Shown: one piece after another, positions 50,716-61,214 of the stretch
How positions within the stretch are numbered: the first letter of the stretch is position 1
Layout: every line of letters starts with the position of its first letter
Program-made: the position numbers and the translations under genes
The notes under the pieces: generated by a model
Seen by the model: the letters and a program-made list of their open reading frames with translations, nothing else
Databases searched by the model: none
Told to the model about the DNA's origin: nothing
Source of the DNA: Methanobacteriaceae archaeon
GTDB taxonomy: Archaea; Methanobacteriota; Methanobacteria; Methanobacteriales; Methanobacteriaceae
DNA: 64,000 nucleotides
Assembly: GCA_030016715.1 (NCBI GenBank)
Contig: JASEJD010000001.1
Coordinates: forward strand, 186,001-250,000
Direction: 5' to 3'

Positions 50716-51897
50716 ATGAATGATTTATTTGCAGATCGGGTTAAAAATGTACCCCGATCCTTTGTAAGAGAGATTTTAAAGGTTACTGAAAATCCAGAAA
50801 TCATTTCCTTTGCCGGAGGCCTTCCTAATCCGAAGACATTTCCAGTAAAAGAAATTGCCAGGGCCACTGAAAAGGTGTTGAGTAATGAAGGTAGCTCGGC
50901 ATTACAGTACAGTACCACTGAAGGATATGGTAAATTAAGGGATTATATAGCTAAAAGATATGCTAGAATTGGATTAAAAGTTGGAAAAGAGGAGGTTTTG
51001 ATAACCAACGGCTCACAGCAGTGCATTGATCTTACTGCTAAAGTTCTGATAAATAAGGATGATGGTGTGTTAATGGAGAAACCAACCTATCTAGCAGCAA
51101 TCCAATCTTTTTCCCTCTTCGAACCACAATTCCACACCATACCCCTTATAGAAGATGGTGTTAACCCCGTTATGCTGAGAGATATTTTAGGTTCCTATGA
51201 TATTAAACTATTTTATTCTGTAACCAGTTTCCAAAATCCATCAGGTATCAGTTATTCTAAAGAAAACAGAAAAGAAGTAGCTGAAATAATTAATGAATCA
51301 GACACAGTATTTGTGGAGGATAATCCTTATGGTGAGTTAAGATTTATAGGTGAAGACTTATCACCAGTTAAAAGTTATCTGGATAATTCTATACTATTTG
51401 GATCATTTTCTAAGATAGTGTCTCCCGGCATGAGACTGGGATGGATTGTGGCCCATGAAGAAATAATGGAAAAATTAATAATTGCTAAACAGGCTTCAGA
51501 CCTTCATTCCAACTATTTCACCCAGAGAGTTGTCTACCAGTACCTGGTTGATAACCATATAGATGATCATATTAACAGAATAAGGAAGCTTTATAAGAGG
51601 CAGCGGGATAAAATGGTTGAAGTTATTAATGATACATTTCCACCAGAGGTTAAATATACCCAACCAGAAGGTGGTATGTTCCTATGGGTCACCCTTCCAG
51701 AGGGAACATCTTCACTGGAACTTTTTGATATGGCCCTTAAGGAAAACGTGGCCTTTGTACCGGGCCAAGCCTTTTATGTGAAAGGTGGCGGAGAAAATAG
51801 TTTAAGACTAAATTTCTCTAATTCAGATGAAGATAAGATTGAAGAAGGAATTAAAAGGTTAGCAAGGGCCGTTAACCAGATATTATCTCAAAAATAG
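50716..51897 (+). CDS. PLP-dependent aminotransferase, LysN/MocR-like
   Basis: A 393-residue protein of the 2-aminoadipate/aromatic aminotransferase group. SFAGGLPNPKTFPVKEIARA near residue 32, LQYSTTEGYGKLRDYIAKRY near residue 63, TNGSQQCIDLTAKVLINKD and FGSFSKIVSPGMRLGWIVAH (with the PLP lysine) are family blocks; the C-terminal SLRLNFSNSDEDKIEEGI has the carboxylate-binding arginine. Unlike MocR regulators it has no N-terminal helix-turn-helix. The exact amino acid is not clear from sequence. Confidence 0.85.
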   Translation: MNDLFADRVKNVPRSFVREILKVTENPEIISFAGGLPNPKTFPVKEIARATEKVLSNEGSSALQYSTTEGYGKLRDYIAKRYARIGLKVGKEEVLITNGSQQCIDLTAKVLINKDDGVLMEKPTYLAAIQSFSLFEPQFHTIPLIEDGVNPVMLRDILGSYDIKLFYSVTSFQNPSGISYSKENRKEVAEIINESDTVFVEDNPYGELRFIGEDLSPVKSYLDNSILFGSFSKIVSPGMRLGWIVAHEEIMEKLIIAKQASDLHSNYFTQRVVYQYLVDNHIDDHINRIRKLYKRQRDKMVEVINDTFPPEVKYTQPEGGMFLWVTLPEGTSSLELFDMALKENVAFVPGQAFYVKGGGENSLRLNFSNSDEDKIEEGIKRLARAVNQILSQK

Positions 51898-51984
51898 ATT
51901 ATTTTTCTTTATATTTTATATATACTTTTAATTAAAAATAAAAGATTAAATTAGAATTTATTATTTTTTTATAAATTCTAATTT

Positions 51985-52482
51985 TTATTCTGGAATATTT
52001 TTGGTGTTCATGGTGATTTTATAGGCTATTAGAAGGGCGAATAAGATGATGGGTATAATTATATCCATAAACAATGCATAACCTGCATTTCCCGGTGATA
52101 TGTTTCCTACCTGTATTAAATTAACGATATGTATTATTGCTGCTCCAAGATAGAATACAGATATTGCAATTATACTTGCAGTCCAGAAATTATCACGGAA
52201 TTTCCAGCATAACAATCCTAGAATTCCGTATGATAGATTGGCAGCTCCTACTTCTAACTGGAAGGGATTGCCCGCAGGCCAGCCTATCATTGCTGCAATC
52301 ATGTCTGACATGAACACATGGCCTATGAAAGCCCATATTGATCCAATTCCAACCATTATAACTAAAAACCAGAGAAGAAATACTTCAAATATTCTATTCT
52401 TAGTTTTTGGTGTTTTACTTAGAAATAGATGTATTAACGCACCTAATATTGTTACTGCCAAGAAAATATAGACCAGTTCCAT
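51985..52482 (-). CDS. DUF6790-like membrane protein
   Basis: A 165-residue protein with four to five hydrophobic helices. Between helices 2 and 3 lies AAMIGWPAGNPFQLEVGAAN, a motif I associate with DUF6790. No enzymatic motif is seen. GAGGTGGTT precedes the ATG. It is downstream of tRNA-Ser(GCT) on the same strand, separated by about 220 bases. Confidence 0.65.
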   Translation of the reverse strand: MELVYIFLAVTILGALIHLFLSKTPKTKNRIFEVFLLWFLVIMVGIGSIWAFIGHVFMSDMIAAMIGWPAGNPFQLEVGAANLSYGILGLLCWKFRDNFWTASIIAISVFYLGAAIIHIVNLIQVGNISPGNAGYALFMDIIIPIILFALLIAYKITMNTKNIPE

Positions 52483-52703
52483 TTGATAACCACCTCAGAG
52501 ATTTATTATTTTCTCTTATATTACTCTTATTATATACAATTAATATATTTAATTAAATTGTAATTCAATAAAGACAGTTTCAGTCCAAGTAATCAATTTA
52601 TGGTTTCTGTAATTTAATTATTAAAAAATAGCTGATAAGAAATTATTATTTGTGAAGATTAGTAACAAAAATAGGGTTGTAGAGTTTTTTTTAATTGTTT
52701 AGA

Positions 52704-52788
52704 CGCCGGGAACGGGATTTGAACCCGTGTGATCCAAAGGATCATTGGCTTAGCAGGCCAACGCCGTACCAGACTGGGCCATCCCGGC
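52704..52788 (-). tRNA. tRNA-Ser (anticodon GCT)
   Basis: On the minus strand GCCGGGA/TCCCGGC forms the acceptor stem with discriminator G. The anticodon stem TTGGC/GCCAA encloses CTGCTAA, giving anticodon GCT (AGC/AGU codons). The variable arm GATCC/GGATC is long, as in serine tRNAs, and the T-loop reads GGTTCAAATCC. No intron and no encoded CCA are seen. It lies about 150 bases downstream of the SRP RNA, on the same strand. Confidence 0.95.
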
Positions 52789-52939
52789 ATTATTATTTAT
52801 TTTAATATATTTTGCAGTTAATCAGAAGAAGGTAATTTATTGTTTTGGATATTATCAGATATAAATGTTTTCCATCATAAACTGGAATTAGATTCCATAG
52901 GATGGTCCAATTAAGTATCAATTATATTTTATTATAAAG

Positions 52940-53253
<314 letters not shown>

Positions 53254-53330
53254 TATATTGTTAAGTAATAGTATTTTAAGGTTACGATTCAAAAAAAAGT
53301 GTATATAAAATATATGCTTAAAAATATATG

Positions 53331-54197
53331 CTAAAAATCTCTTTTTGAATCAATTAATTTTTCCAATTTAGAAATATCTAACTTTCTTTTATAGAGAGGT
53401 GTTTGATTATCCTGGTAGAGTTCCAAACTTTCTTCAAATGTCCTTCTGCTGTTATTGATATAAAATATGCCCAGTGGATACTTATCTGATTCTAATGCTC
53501 TTTTGAAAGCCTGGACTTGATCATGGGGCTGGTAAGATTCTTCAAGGTAATAGGTGTTCTCTTTGAACCATTGATAGGTGTTCACCTTATTGAATGTTAC
53601 ACATGGTTGGAAAATATCAACCAGTGCATATCCTTTATGTTTAATAGCCTCTTTTATTATTTCTGTAGTTTTTTCCACATCTCCAGAGAATGCTCGGGCC
53701 ACAAAGGAACAGTTCAAGGCTATTGCTGTTGAAATCGGATTGAATGGTTCTTCAAAAACTCCGTCTACTTGTACTGGAGTTACAAAATTTTTTTGGCTGG
53801 TGGGCGAGGCCTGTCCCTTGGTAAGACCATAAACCATATTGTTATGTACCAGGTTGGTAATATTTGGATTGCGTCGTATGGTGTGTATGAAATGGTTTCC
53901 CCCCTCACCATACATGCAGCCATCGCCACTAACATCAATAACTGTTAGTTCAGGATTTGACGCTTTAATGCCAGTGGCAGGAGATAATGATCTTCCATGC
54001 AGTCCATTGAAAACATTTGATTTCAGGTAATGGGGTAGTTTTGCTGCCTGTCCAATTCCAGATACAAGTACTAACTCTTTAGGATCAATTTTAAGATCAT
54101 ATAATGCACTTTTAAGTGAACTTAATATGGAGAAATTTCCACAACCAGGACACCATGCCACATCAGCATCTTCCATATTAAATAGGTTAGGATTCAT
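53331..54197 (-). CDS. 2-oxoacid:ferredoxin oxidoreductase, beta subunit (TPP-binding)
   Basis: A 288-residue subunit that binds thiamine diphosphate. [20 protein letters not shown] opens the domain with iron-sulfur cysteines, [20 protein letters not shown] is the TPP/Mg site, and [20 protein letters not shown] follows. [18 protein letters not shown] adds a conserved late cysteine. Substrate choice is probably 2-oxoglutarate or a mixture of oxoacids, not resolvable here. Its ATG overlaps the alpha gene's stop (TAATG) after GGGGGAG. Confidence 0.85.
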   Translation of the reverse strand: MNPNLFNMEDADVAWCPGCGNFSILSSLKSALYDLKIDPKELVLVSGIGQAAKLPHYLKSNVFNGLHGRSLSPATGIKASNPELTVIDVSGDGCMYGEGGNHFIHTIRRNPNITNLVHNNMVYGLTKGQASPTSQKNFVTPVQVDGVFEEPFNPISTAIALNCSFVARAFSGDVEKTTEIIKEAIKHKGYALVDIFQPCVTFNKVNTYQWFKENTYYLEESYQPHDQVQAFKRALESDKYPLGIFYINNSRRTFEESLELYQDNQTPLYKRKLDISKLEKLIDSKRDF

Positions 54198-55927
54198 TAA
54201 ACTCCCCCTTCTATGGAATGCATATTATGAATTACTTCTTCTACAGAAAAAGGCATTCCATTATATTTTAATATTTTAGTGTCAATCTCAAATCCTGTCT
54301 CTAATTTTATTAGATTAGAAAACTGTGATGTGGCATTATTTTCAAAAATTACAGTTCTATCTGCTTTTTCCAAGTAACCCCTAGTATCTTCATGTAAGGG
54401 GTAGACTTGTTTGTAATTTAAAAATGCAATTTTTTTATTGCCCATTTTTTCTAGGGCTTCGCTAATAGGGCCGAAGGTTGATCCCCAGCCAATTAGCAGG
54501 ATTTGATAGTCATCTTCACCAATTAATTCTGGTTTTAATGCCTCTTTTTTCATGTATTTTAATTTTTTAAGTCTTTTATCCACCATCTGATTTCTTATTT
54601 CAAGATCTTCAGTGATGTGACCCTCTTCATCATGTTCATCTGAATCAACCACCACCATTCCTTCTCCAAAGCCGGGTATTCCCCGTGGAGATATTCCATT
54701 TTCAGTGAACTTATATCTTTTATAATTTTTATTGGTTTTTACAATATTTTTTTCTATTATAACATCTTTTATGTTAATTGAAGGTATATTGTAATATGTA
54801 TCTGCAAAGTATTGGTCAGAGAGGATGAATACTGGTATTTGATATTTATCTGCCAAATTAAATGCCTTCCATGTTACTTGGAAAGCATCTTCCATGGTTC
54901 CCGGGGCAAATATTGCTCTTGGTGTTTCACCGGTACCCGAATATAATGCTAAGTTTAGATCTTCTTGGGCGGTTCTTGTGGGAAGTCCCACGGCTGGTCC
55001 TGGCCTTTGGGCGAGATATATTACAACGGGTACCTCTATCATTCCAGATAGTCCAACCGCTTCCTCCATCAATGCAAATCCACTTCCAGATGTGGCTGTG
55101 ATTGACCGGACCCCGGTGTATGATGCTCCCAAGGCCATGTTTAGTGCTGCAATTTCGTCTTCAGATTGTTCAAATATTATCTCAAAATCATCTGCATTTT
55201 GGGCTATAAATAATTGTAAAGGTGATGATGGTGTCATGGGATAGGCTGACATGAATTTACATTCTGCTGCAATGCATCCCATTCCTATTGCTTCAGTTCC
55301 ATTTATGAGTATATGATCCTTGATTTCCTCATTTTTTCCAATATCTAATCTGAGATTATTCTCCCCTAAAAATGTTTCAGCCAGCTGGTAACCTCTTTTT
55401 CCAGCTTGAATATCCTTTTTAAGGATTTTTTCTCCTTTTCGCTTAAACATAGCTGTTATGCATTTGTCGAAGATTTCAGTAGGGATGTTTAATATTTTGG
55501 ATATAAAGCCCGCAGCGATTATGTTAGAAAAAATCGGCCCTCCGATCTGGGTGGCTATCTCCATTAGCGGAATTTCAATTACATTAAAAATTTGTTTATA
55601 TTCTTCTTTTATAATTCCATCTGCAGCTATGATTAAAGTATCAGTTGATAGTCTACTTTTAAGATGATCAACTGCATCTTCACTTAAAGCAACCAGGATA
55701 TCTATTTGGTCCACATAGGATCTTACTGGTGATGATGAAGCCCTAATTAATGTAGAGTTTACACCACCACGGACCCGGGACATATATTCTTTGGTGGAAA
55801 AGACATGGTAACCACTATTTTTAACAGCTTTAACCAGGATATTCTCAACCGTCTGTATCCCCTGCCCTGCTTCACCACCAAGAACAATAGAAATGTCGCC
55901 TGTAAAAACTTGGGAAATTTTAGACAT
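54197..55927 (-). CDS. 2-oxoacid:ferredoxin oxidoreductase, fused gamma-alpha subunit
   Basis: A 576-residue protein in which a gamma domain (about residues 10-180, [20 protein letters not shown] with [14 protein letters not shown]) is joined to the alpha domain (from about residue 205, [20 protein letters not shown]). [19 protein letters not shown] and [20 protein letters not shown] are the pyruvate-synthase-like core. The two-gene form differs from the four-subunit KorABCD of related methanogens. The partner ferredoxin subunit is absent here. With PycA and fumarase it fits the reductive route to 2-oxoglutarate. Confidence 0.85.
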   Translation of the reverse strand: MSKISQVFTGDISIVLGGEAGQGIQTVENILVKAVKNSGYHVFSTKEYMSRVRGGVNSTLIRASSSPVRSYVDQIDILVALSEDAVDHLKSRLSTDTLIIAADGIIKEEYKQIFNVIEIPLMEIATQIGGPIFSNIIAAGFISKILNIPTEIFDKCITAMFKRKGEKILKKDIQAGKRGYQLAETFLGENNLRLDIGKNEEIKDHILINGTEAIGMGCIAAECKFMSAYPMTPSSPLQLFIAQNADDFEIIFEQSEDEIAALNMALGASYTGVRSITATSGSGFALMEEAVGLSGMIEVPVVIYLAQRPGPAVGLPTRTAQEDLNLALYSGTGETPRAIFAPGTMEDAFQVTWKAFNLADKYQIPVFILSDQYFADTYYNIPSINIKDVIIEKNIVKTNKNYKRYKFTENGISPRGIPGFGEGMVVVDSDEHDEEGHITEDLEIRNQMVDKRLKKLKYMKKEALKPELIGEDDYQILLIGWGSTFGPISEALEKMGNKKIAFLNYKQVYPLHEDTRGYLEKADRTVIFENNATSQFSNLIKLETGFEIDTKILKYNGMPFSVEEVIHNMHSIEGGV

Positions 55928-56130
55928 TATTTACTCCCATAAAAAATTAATATTAATATTATGTCAGAAAACATAAATTAAATTATCCCTTTAAAAATAC
56001 AGGTTAGACATATCAAATTTATCTAAACTAATAGAAAAAAAGAATTGAGAAAGTTTCCATTAACATTAAAAGAATTAATAAAAGCCTTAAATTGAATCGG
56101 AATAATAAAGGTTTAAAAAAAATATATTAA

Positions 56131-56526
56131 TCAATTTTTAATGTTTTTTATGATATCTCCGTCAGAAAGAATTCCCACAATAGCATCATCATCTAAAACA
56201 ACCAGTTGATTTACTATTCCATCATCAGAACCAAAATCATTCATTTTTTTTACAGCATTAATTATACTTTCTTCTGGATCAACACAGATCACATCTTCTA
56301 CCATTACTTTTTCCACTGTTGTACCTAGTTCATATTTGTCCAATATCAGATTATGGCCTAGATCCGTGGCAGTTACTATTCCTAATAATTTTTGATTTTT
56401 CACAACAGGTAGGGCACTAATCTTATTTTTCATCAGTTTTTCAAATGCAAAAACAACATCTTCCTCTGGAGGTACAGTAATAACCTCTGGAGTCATTATA
56501 TCCTTAACTTTCAGATTTTCCAACAT
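56131..56526 (-). CDS. CBS-domain protein
   Basis: A 131-residue protein made of two CBS repeats: [20 protein letters not shown] with [19 protein letters not shown], then [19 protein letters not shown] with [19 protein letters not shown]. Such pairs usually bind adenine nucleotides or SAM. The ATG at 56526 follows AAGGTGATGG and lies 23 bases inside the 2-phosphoglycerate kinase gene, so the two are translated together; it may regulate that enzyme, which is inference. Confidence 0.85.
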   Translation of the reverse strand: MLENLKVKDIMTPEVITVPPEEDVVFAFEKLMKNKISALPVVKNQKLLGIVTATDLGHNLILDKYELGTTVEKVMVEDVICVDPEESIINAVKKMNDFGSDDGIVNQLVVLDDDAIVGILSDGDIIKNIKN

Positions 56527-57421
56527 TTCCATCACCTTCAGTAACCTTAGTAAGAGACTTCATTATACAATCAATGGTGGTAATAACATCTATATTCTCA
56601 ATAACTGGGACCTGATTTTTATTGGCTTGACTTTCAAAATATTTGTGGGTTTTTCTTATAGCCCAAAAGTAGCTCATGTATCTTTTTAATGGCCTTCTGG
56701 CCCATGTCTGTCTACATCGGGAATAGAATCTGCCTCGATGAACATTTTCATCCCCAACAGTTAAAATAAACATTGCTACATTCTCTTTATTCACTAAATC
56801 TTCTCTTATGAATCCCGGCACGATATGTACTCCTTCTATAACTATACTTATTCCTTCTTTTAAGGATCTTTCAATTACTGCCTCTACACCTACACTCACT
56901 GTATCCACGTGGTCACGAAATCCTATTAGTATCTCGTCTAATTCTGGTGGTGGGGGTATTCTAAGTGAACGGTAAGCAGTGTAGCTTGATTCATATATGG
57001 TTGGCAGTACCTCTTTAGAGACAATTTTCCTCATAACTTCCCTGATCATATCTGTACTGATCATGTTCCTTATACCCAGACGGTTTGCTACTTCAAATGC
57101 TATGGATGAAGTTCCAACCCCAGATGCACCCCCTATCAGGATTATCATAGGTTCCCGGCATTTACGTATCTTCCGCCAGAGCATGTATTTCTCGGCAATT
57201 TCTGGGTCTTCCTCTTTCAAACGTTCCCTGACTACTTCTACCAGTTCATCAATAGTGATGAGTGTTATTTTTTTATTTTTAAGATAATATTCAATTTGAG
57301 AAGCGAAAGTATAAGCCTTATTTGGCCCCATCTCCGCCCTTGTCAAAGAACGGGCCAAAACACCCTTAGAAAATGGTTCTGTATATTTTTTTCCACTTAC
57401 TTCGCCTTCAACCATTATCAT
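56504..57421 (-). CDS. pgk2: 2-phosphoglycerate kinase (cyclic 2,3-diphosphoglycerate synthesis)
   Basis: A 305-residue kinase. An ATP-cone-like N-terminal domain ([20 protein letters not shown], residues 18-90) is followed by a P-loop domain with [20 protein letters not shown] near residue 93. [15 protein letters not shown] and [20 protein letters not shown] are family blocks. It makes 2,3-diphosphoglycerate, the precursor of the cyclic thermoprotectant of Methanobacteriales. The ATG at 57421 follows GGGGTGA. A CBS gene overlaps its 3' end. Confidence 0.88.
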   Translation of the reverse strand: MIMVEGEVSGKKYTEPFSKGVLARSLTRAEMGPNKAYTFASQIEYYLKNKKITLITIDELVEVVRERLKEEDPEIAEKYMLWRKIRKCREPMIILIGGASGVGTSSIAFEVANRLGIRNMISTDMIREVMRKIVSKEVLPTIYESSYTAYRSLRIPPPPELDEILIGFRDHVDTVSVGVEAVIERSLKEGISIVIEGVHIVPGFIREDLVNKENVAMFILTVGDENVHRGRFYSRCRQTWARRPLKRYMSYFWAIRKTHKYFESQANKNQVPVIENIDVITTIDCIMKSLTKVTEGDGNVGKSES

Positions 57422-57578
57422 GCAGACTCACCCCGGATTATTTTGATTAGTTAAATTTTTAATGTGATAAATCCAAATCAGATAAATCATCTATGGAAGA
57501 TACCGTTTTTATTTTAAAATCTAGTCTTTATATATATTTCTTCTTGATTTTAGAATTTAATAGGGTATAATAAATGGT

Positions 57579-58250
57579 TTATAGTTCAACAATCTTCACA
57601 TCTATTTCTGGTTTACCATTTCTTTCTTTTATATCGATTAAACTGGCAAAACCTTGCGTTAATTCACCTGGATTCACTAGAATAGTGTTTCCAATTTTAT
57701 CTATGGCTTTGGCTTCATGAATATGTCCACATATGTTAATATCTGGTTTGTATTGTTCTATTATTTTTCTTAAACTTTCGCTACCAGCACAATCCCCTGA
57801 ATTTAACCTATCCACCTTAGTACCGTGTGGAGGTGCGTGAGTTACAAGAATTGTGATTTCATGTCCCTCTGTTTTATCCATTAATTTATTTAATTCATTA
57901 TAAATTTCTAGCTCATCAAATTCTAGAGGTGTATCGAAAGGTGTGGGATTTGAACCACCAAAACCGCATATTCCAATATTCTTTATGGTCAAATTTTTCC
58001 CATGTATATTAATAGCTCTTGAATTATCTATTTTACTATGTATTCCTGGTGGATCGCAATTTCCTGGCACAGCCACCACTGGAACCTCATATGAGCATAG
58101 ATTATTTAGAATATCTTCTGCTAATTCTAGGGGGCCGAAATGGGTTATATCACCTGCAATAACAATTAAATCAACAGGATTTTTCTTTATATAATCAGCT
58201 ATTATTTGATAGCCTTTACCATGTAAATCACTAACAGCAAGGATTTTCAT
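57579..58250 (-). CDS. metallophosphoesterase (calcineurin-like, YfcE/MJ0936-type)
   Basis: A 223-residue protein with the metal-ligand series MKILAVSDLHGKGYQII, VIAGDITHFGPLE, VPGNCDPPG, LVTHAPPHGTKVDRL and ICGHIHEAKAID. This is a complete binuclear calcineurin-like site. The substrate could be a phosphodiester or a nucleotide; the family is broad. It is a single gene with about 230 bases downstream. Confidence 0.88.
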   Translation of the reverse strand: MKILAVSDLHGKGYQIIADYIKKNPVDLIVIAGDITHFGPLELAEDILNNLCSYEVPVVAVPGNCDPPGIHSKIDNSRAINIHGKNLTIKNIGICGFGGSNPTPFDTPLEFDELEIYNELNKLMDKTEGHEITILVTHAPPHGTKVDRLNSGDCAGSESLRKIIEQYKPDINICGHIHEAKAIDKIGNTILVNPGELTQGFASLIDIKERNGKPEIDVKIVEL

Positions 58251-58485
58251 AAATCTATCACCATTATTATATAAAAAATGAATATTAGTATATAATATAG
58301 TATTTAATCCAGTAATTCTTAAGATCTAATTTATTTTAATAATTTGTTAATTAACTTAACATTACAAATTTAAACTGATAATGCTTAATATGTAATTTAT
58401 TTAATCCTAAATAAATTAGTTTATCTTAATAGTGTAGTTTAAAAAATATCAGAAAAAAATTGGGAAAATTTTAGCATATGTTATA

Positions 58486-59013
58486 TTAATCCCTAAAAAA
58501 AGAAGATATTTCATTTAAACCTTTTTTTATATCCTCTTTTTCTCCAAAAACAGATATCACATTATCTTCATCAAATTCAATAATTAAATTAAATTCTTCA
58601 GCTATATCCTGAATTCTATCCTCGGATAATGGTTCTTTAAGAGTTATACGGACTACTGAAAATCCTGGCGGAGCACCTACAATAAATTTTGATTTTTTAT
58701 CCTCTACGGGATATACTTCTTCACCCATAGATGCTTTTTGAAGTTTTTTAATCCATTCTTGTTTATAATCTGAACTGATCTCATCAGTAAGATTTATTAA
58801 AGTATCCTGAACTGAATTTAAAAATTGATTAATCCTTTTTAATTCCTTCATTACCTCAGGGTTTGAAGGATCAGTTTTATAAAAATTAATATCCATTCTA
58901 GCTAATCTTAAGTCTTCATTAACATCCAATGGAATTTCAAATCCTTTCTTTTTAAGATCAGTTAGTAATTCTACCAATACCAACCATGTTTGTTCCAGTG
59001 GCAAAACATTCAT
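58486..59013 (-). CDS. DUF2096 family protein
   Basis: A 175-residue soluble protein starting MNVLPLEQTWLVLVELLTDL. It is helical to about residue 110, followed by an alpha/beta part (FIVGAPPGFSVVRITLKEPL, ending EKEDIKKGLNEISSFF). It matches my memory of DUF2096, a methanogen family without known function. The ATG overlaps the upstream DUF749 stop as ATGA, so the two are translated together. Both lie downstream of hdrB. Confidence 0.7.
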   Translation of the reverse strand: MNVLPLEQTWLVLVELLTDLKKKGFEIPLDVNEDLRLARMDINFYKTDPSNPEVMKELKRINQFLNSVQDTLINLTDEISSDYKQEWIKKLQKASMGEEVYPVEDKKSKFIVGAPPGFSVVRITLKEPLSEDRIQDIAEEFNLIIEFDEDNVISVFGEKEDIKKGLNEISSFFRD

Positions 59014-59276
59014 AGATGTCCTTCCAATATTTTTAGAGTGGTCTGGTTAACTTTTGCATCAGCCTGTTTTAATTCATCTTTTATCTGATTAATATTTTCA
59101 TAGGAACTTAAAAATAAGACGTGATTGCTTTCTGTTCCCCTTATATTCAAAATAGCAATTTCTTCATCATCATCTATGTCTTTATTCTCCAGCGATGCTT
59201 TATACTGGACAAAAGGACCGAATTCTTCCGGTAATTCATTATATTTAAATATTCCAACAAGAGTCGCGATAAACAA
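59010..59276 (-). CDS. DUF749 family protein (MTH1880-like)
   Basis: An 88-residue acidic protein starting MFIATLVGIFKYNELPEEFG with ENKDIDDDEEIAILNIRGTE in the middle. I associate it with DUF749, whose member MTH1880 has a solved structure with a proposed calcium site; the acidic run here fits that. It lies downstream of hdrB, about 100 bases away, on the same strand. Confidence 0.7.
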   Translation of the reverse strand: MFIATLVGIFKYNELPEEFGPFVQYKASLENKDIDDDEEIAILNIRGTESNHVLFLSSYENINQIKDELKQADAKVNQTTLKILEGHL

Positions 59277-59373
59277 AAAAACACCTCAAATAGAATATGT
59301 AGATAATTTAAAATAAATTTAATGTTTCTATAAAAAAATAAAAAAATCGAGAATAAATACTAATTCTCTTAAA

Positions 59374-60264
59374 TTAACATCCCAATTTAGATTCAGCTTC
59401 AGGGGTTAGCTTGGTCATATGAACATCAGTTGTGAGTTCTTCCTTGCTTAATCCCATTGCAAAACCAAATAATTGGGCTAAGTGAAGTACAGGTATGTTA
59501 AATTCGTCACCGAATTTTTCTTTGATTTCTGTTTGTCCAACATCAAACTGTAAGTGACAGAATGGGCAAACATTTACAATAGCATCTACACCTGCTTCTT
59601 GCATGTTGTTAAGTTTCTCTCTGGTGAAATCCAGAGCTACTTCAATATCTCTGGAACGTACTCCACCACCAGCACCACAGCACATCATCTTGTCCTTGTA
59701 TGGGACTGATTTTGCACCGGTTGCTTCAACTAGTTCGTCTAAAATGGTTGGTTTTTCTGGGTTATCAATGTTAATTTCAGCACTTGGTTTTAAGAAGTGG
59801 CATCCGTAATGGACTGCTACGTTTAGATCATCTAAAGGTGTAGTAACTGCTTCTGAAATTTTATCAATACCAATGTCGTTGTATAAGATTTCTGCAAAGT
59901 GTCTTACATTCACGTCTCCTTTAAATTCTCTGTCTACTTCGGCCAGTACATTGTTGATCTTTTCTTTCATTTCATCGTCTTCTTTTAACATATGGTTGGT
60001 TTCAAATAATGATCCGAAACATCCGTTACATTCAGTCATTATGTCCATTCCCATGTCTTCTGCAATTGTAACGTTTCTTGCAGCAATTGAAGCCCATGTG
60101 GTTTTATCAAATGAACCAAATACTCCTGGTGCAGGGCAGCATGATGCTCCTTCCATATCCTTTAGGTCTACACCGAGTTTTTCCATCATAATTCTGGTTG
60201 CTTTTTCAATACCAGGATACCTGTTGTTCATTATACATCCTAAGAAGTATGCGAATTCAGCCAT
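59374..60264 (-). CDS. hdrB: CoB--CoM heterodisulfide reductase subunit B
   Basis: A 296-residue subunit with two CCG domains that bind the noncubane iron-sulfur clusters where CoM-S-S-CoB is reduced. The first has [20 protein letters not shown] and [12 protein letters not shown]; the second has [31 protein letters not shown] and [22 protein letters not shown] lies before the ATG at 60264. hdrC is 19 bases upstream; hdrA is elsewhere, as usual in Methanobacteriales. Confidence 0.96.
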   Translation of the reverse strand: MAEFAYFLGCIMNNRYPGIEKATRIMMEKLGVDLKDMEGASCCPAPGVFGSFDKTTWASIAARNVTIAEDMGMDIMTECNGCFGSLFETNHMLKEDDEMKEKINNVLAEVDREFKGDVNVRHFAEILYNDIGIDKISEAVTTPLDDLNVAVHYGCHFLKPSAEINIDNPEKPTILDELVEATGAKSVPYKDKMMCCGAGGGVRSRDIEVALDFTREKLNNMQEAGVDAIVNVCPFCHLQFDVGQTEIKEKFGDEFNIPVLHLAQLFGFAMGLSKEELTTDVHMTKLTPEAESKLGC

Positions 60265-60283
60265 TTATATTCCTCCAGTAAAT

Positions 60284-61141
60284 TTATTCTAATTCTCCTG
60301 TTTCTGGGTTGTATCCGATTAAACTGTCAAATCCAGTTGCTTTTGTTATTTTTTGTACTTCTTCTAATGCTCCTGGGAACTGATGAGTAGTTGGTGGTAA
60401 TTCATCAAGTCCTACTTGTTTTCTTAGTTCCATGGTGGCATCGTTGATAGGTACACCATGACCGGTCTTTATAACAAATGAACCGACCATTTTGTGTGCT
60501 TGGCCCATGTATCCAGCTTTTGCTGCTTCATTTCTTGCCAGTTTTACTATGTCCACTATTTTAATTTCTCTTGGACATCTTTCTTGGCATGCGTAGCAAG
60601 TGGTACACATCCAAAGTTCATCACTGGAAATTACTTCTTCTTTAAGGCCTACCAGTGATTTTCTTACAATTTGTCTGATTCTGTAGGGGGTTCTTCTTCC
60701 TGATGGACAGGACCCGGTGCATGTTCCGCATTGGAAACATAGTTCTAAAGATTCTGCACCGGCATCTTTAATTTGTTGTGAAAATTCTTTATCTATATCT
60801 TCCGGTTTGAGTATATTGTCGGCTCTATCAAGTAAACTCATACTAACACTCCTTTCAGTTTTAGGTTTTTCTTCTTTTTCTTCTGTTTTAGGTGGAGTTT
60901 CAGGTTCTGCTTTTTTCTCAGATTCTTTTTTTACTTCTTTTTCTTCTGCTTTAGCTTCATCTGCATTAGTTGGTTTTGGTTCTATTTTATCTGTTTTTGT
61001 GTCTTCGGCGGTTGTTTTTTGTTCTGTTTTTGTTTCAGTTTCTGTTTTATCAGTGCTTTCTTTAGATTTGTCTTTTTTCTCTGTTTCTGGCTCCTCCTCT
61101 TTTCCTGTAAAAATTTTTTTAAGGCGTTGTAACATTGACAT
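60284..61141 (-). CDS. hdrC: CoB--CoM heterodisulfide reductase subunit C, with N-terminal charged extension
   Basis: The last 185 residues are a normal HdrC: MSLLDRADNILKPEDIDKEF, then two [4Fe-4S] motifs CFQCGTCTGSCPSG and CTTCYACQERCPRE. In frame upstream are about 100 residues made almost only of Lys, Glu, Thr, Pro and Ala. The long form starts at the ATG at 61141 with AAGGTG upstream. A second start at 60841 has a strong AAGGAG seven bases before it and would give a product of the family's usual 185-residue length. Both products may be made. Confidence 0.93.
   Translation of the reverse strand: MSMLQRLKKIFTGKEEEPETEKKDKSKESTDKTETETKTEQKTTAEDTKTDKIEPKPTNADEAKAEEKEVKKESEKKAEPETPPKTEEKEEKPKTERSVSMSLLDRADNILKPEDIDKEFSQQIKDAGAESLELCFQCGTCTGSCPSGRRTPYRIRQIVRKSLVGLKEEVISSDELWMCTTCYACQERCPREIKIVDIVKLARNEAAKAGYMGQAHKMVGSFVIKTGHGVPINDATMELRKQVGLDELPPTTHQFPGALEEVQKITKATGFDSLIGYNPETGELE
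60849..60854 (-). promoter_or_regulatory. internal ribosome-binding site within hdrC
   Basis: AAGGAG on the minus strand, with seven bases to the in-frame ATG at 60841. The spacing is ideal, and the resulting protein equals the length of classical HdrC. A chance match in a Lys/Glu-coding region (AAG GAG codons) is possible, but here the reading frame gives K/E-poor residues (ERSVS), which makes chance less likely. Confidence 0.6.
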
Positions 61142-61184
61142 TATTTTCACACCTTAGAAATCCCACTTTGCTGTGAAATTTCAG

Positions 61185-61214
61185 ACTCTCTTACTTGGAT
61201 GTAAATTTGAGAGT
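61185..61214. promoter_or_regulatory. inverted repeat beside the hdrCB TATA-like element
   Basis: ACTCTCTTAC, then TTGGAT, then GTAA, ATTT and GAGAGT: outer arms ACTCTC/GAGAGT and inner arms TTAC/GTAA around a six-base loop. On the minus strand CATATAAATA (61213-61222) overlaps its upstream edge as a likely TATA box, placing transcription start within the repeat. It is a candidate operator for hdrCB or the divergent gene. Confidence 0.4.

Noticed and set aside
60717-61157. Plus-strand serine-rich frame opposite hdrC
   Set aside because: It is the reverse reading of the charged HdrC extension; there is no start signal, and the minus strand encodes clear HdrC.
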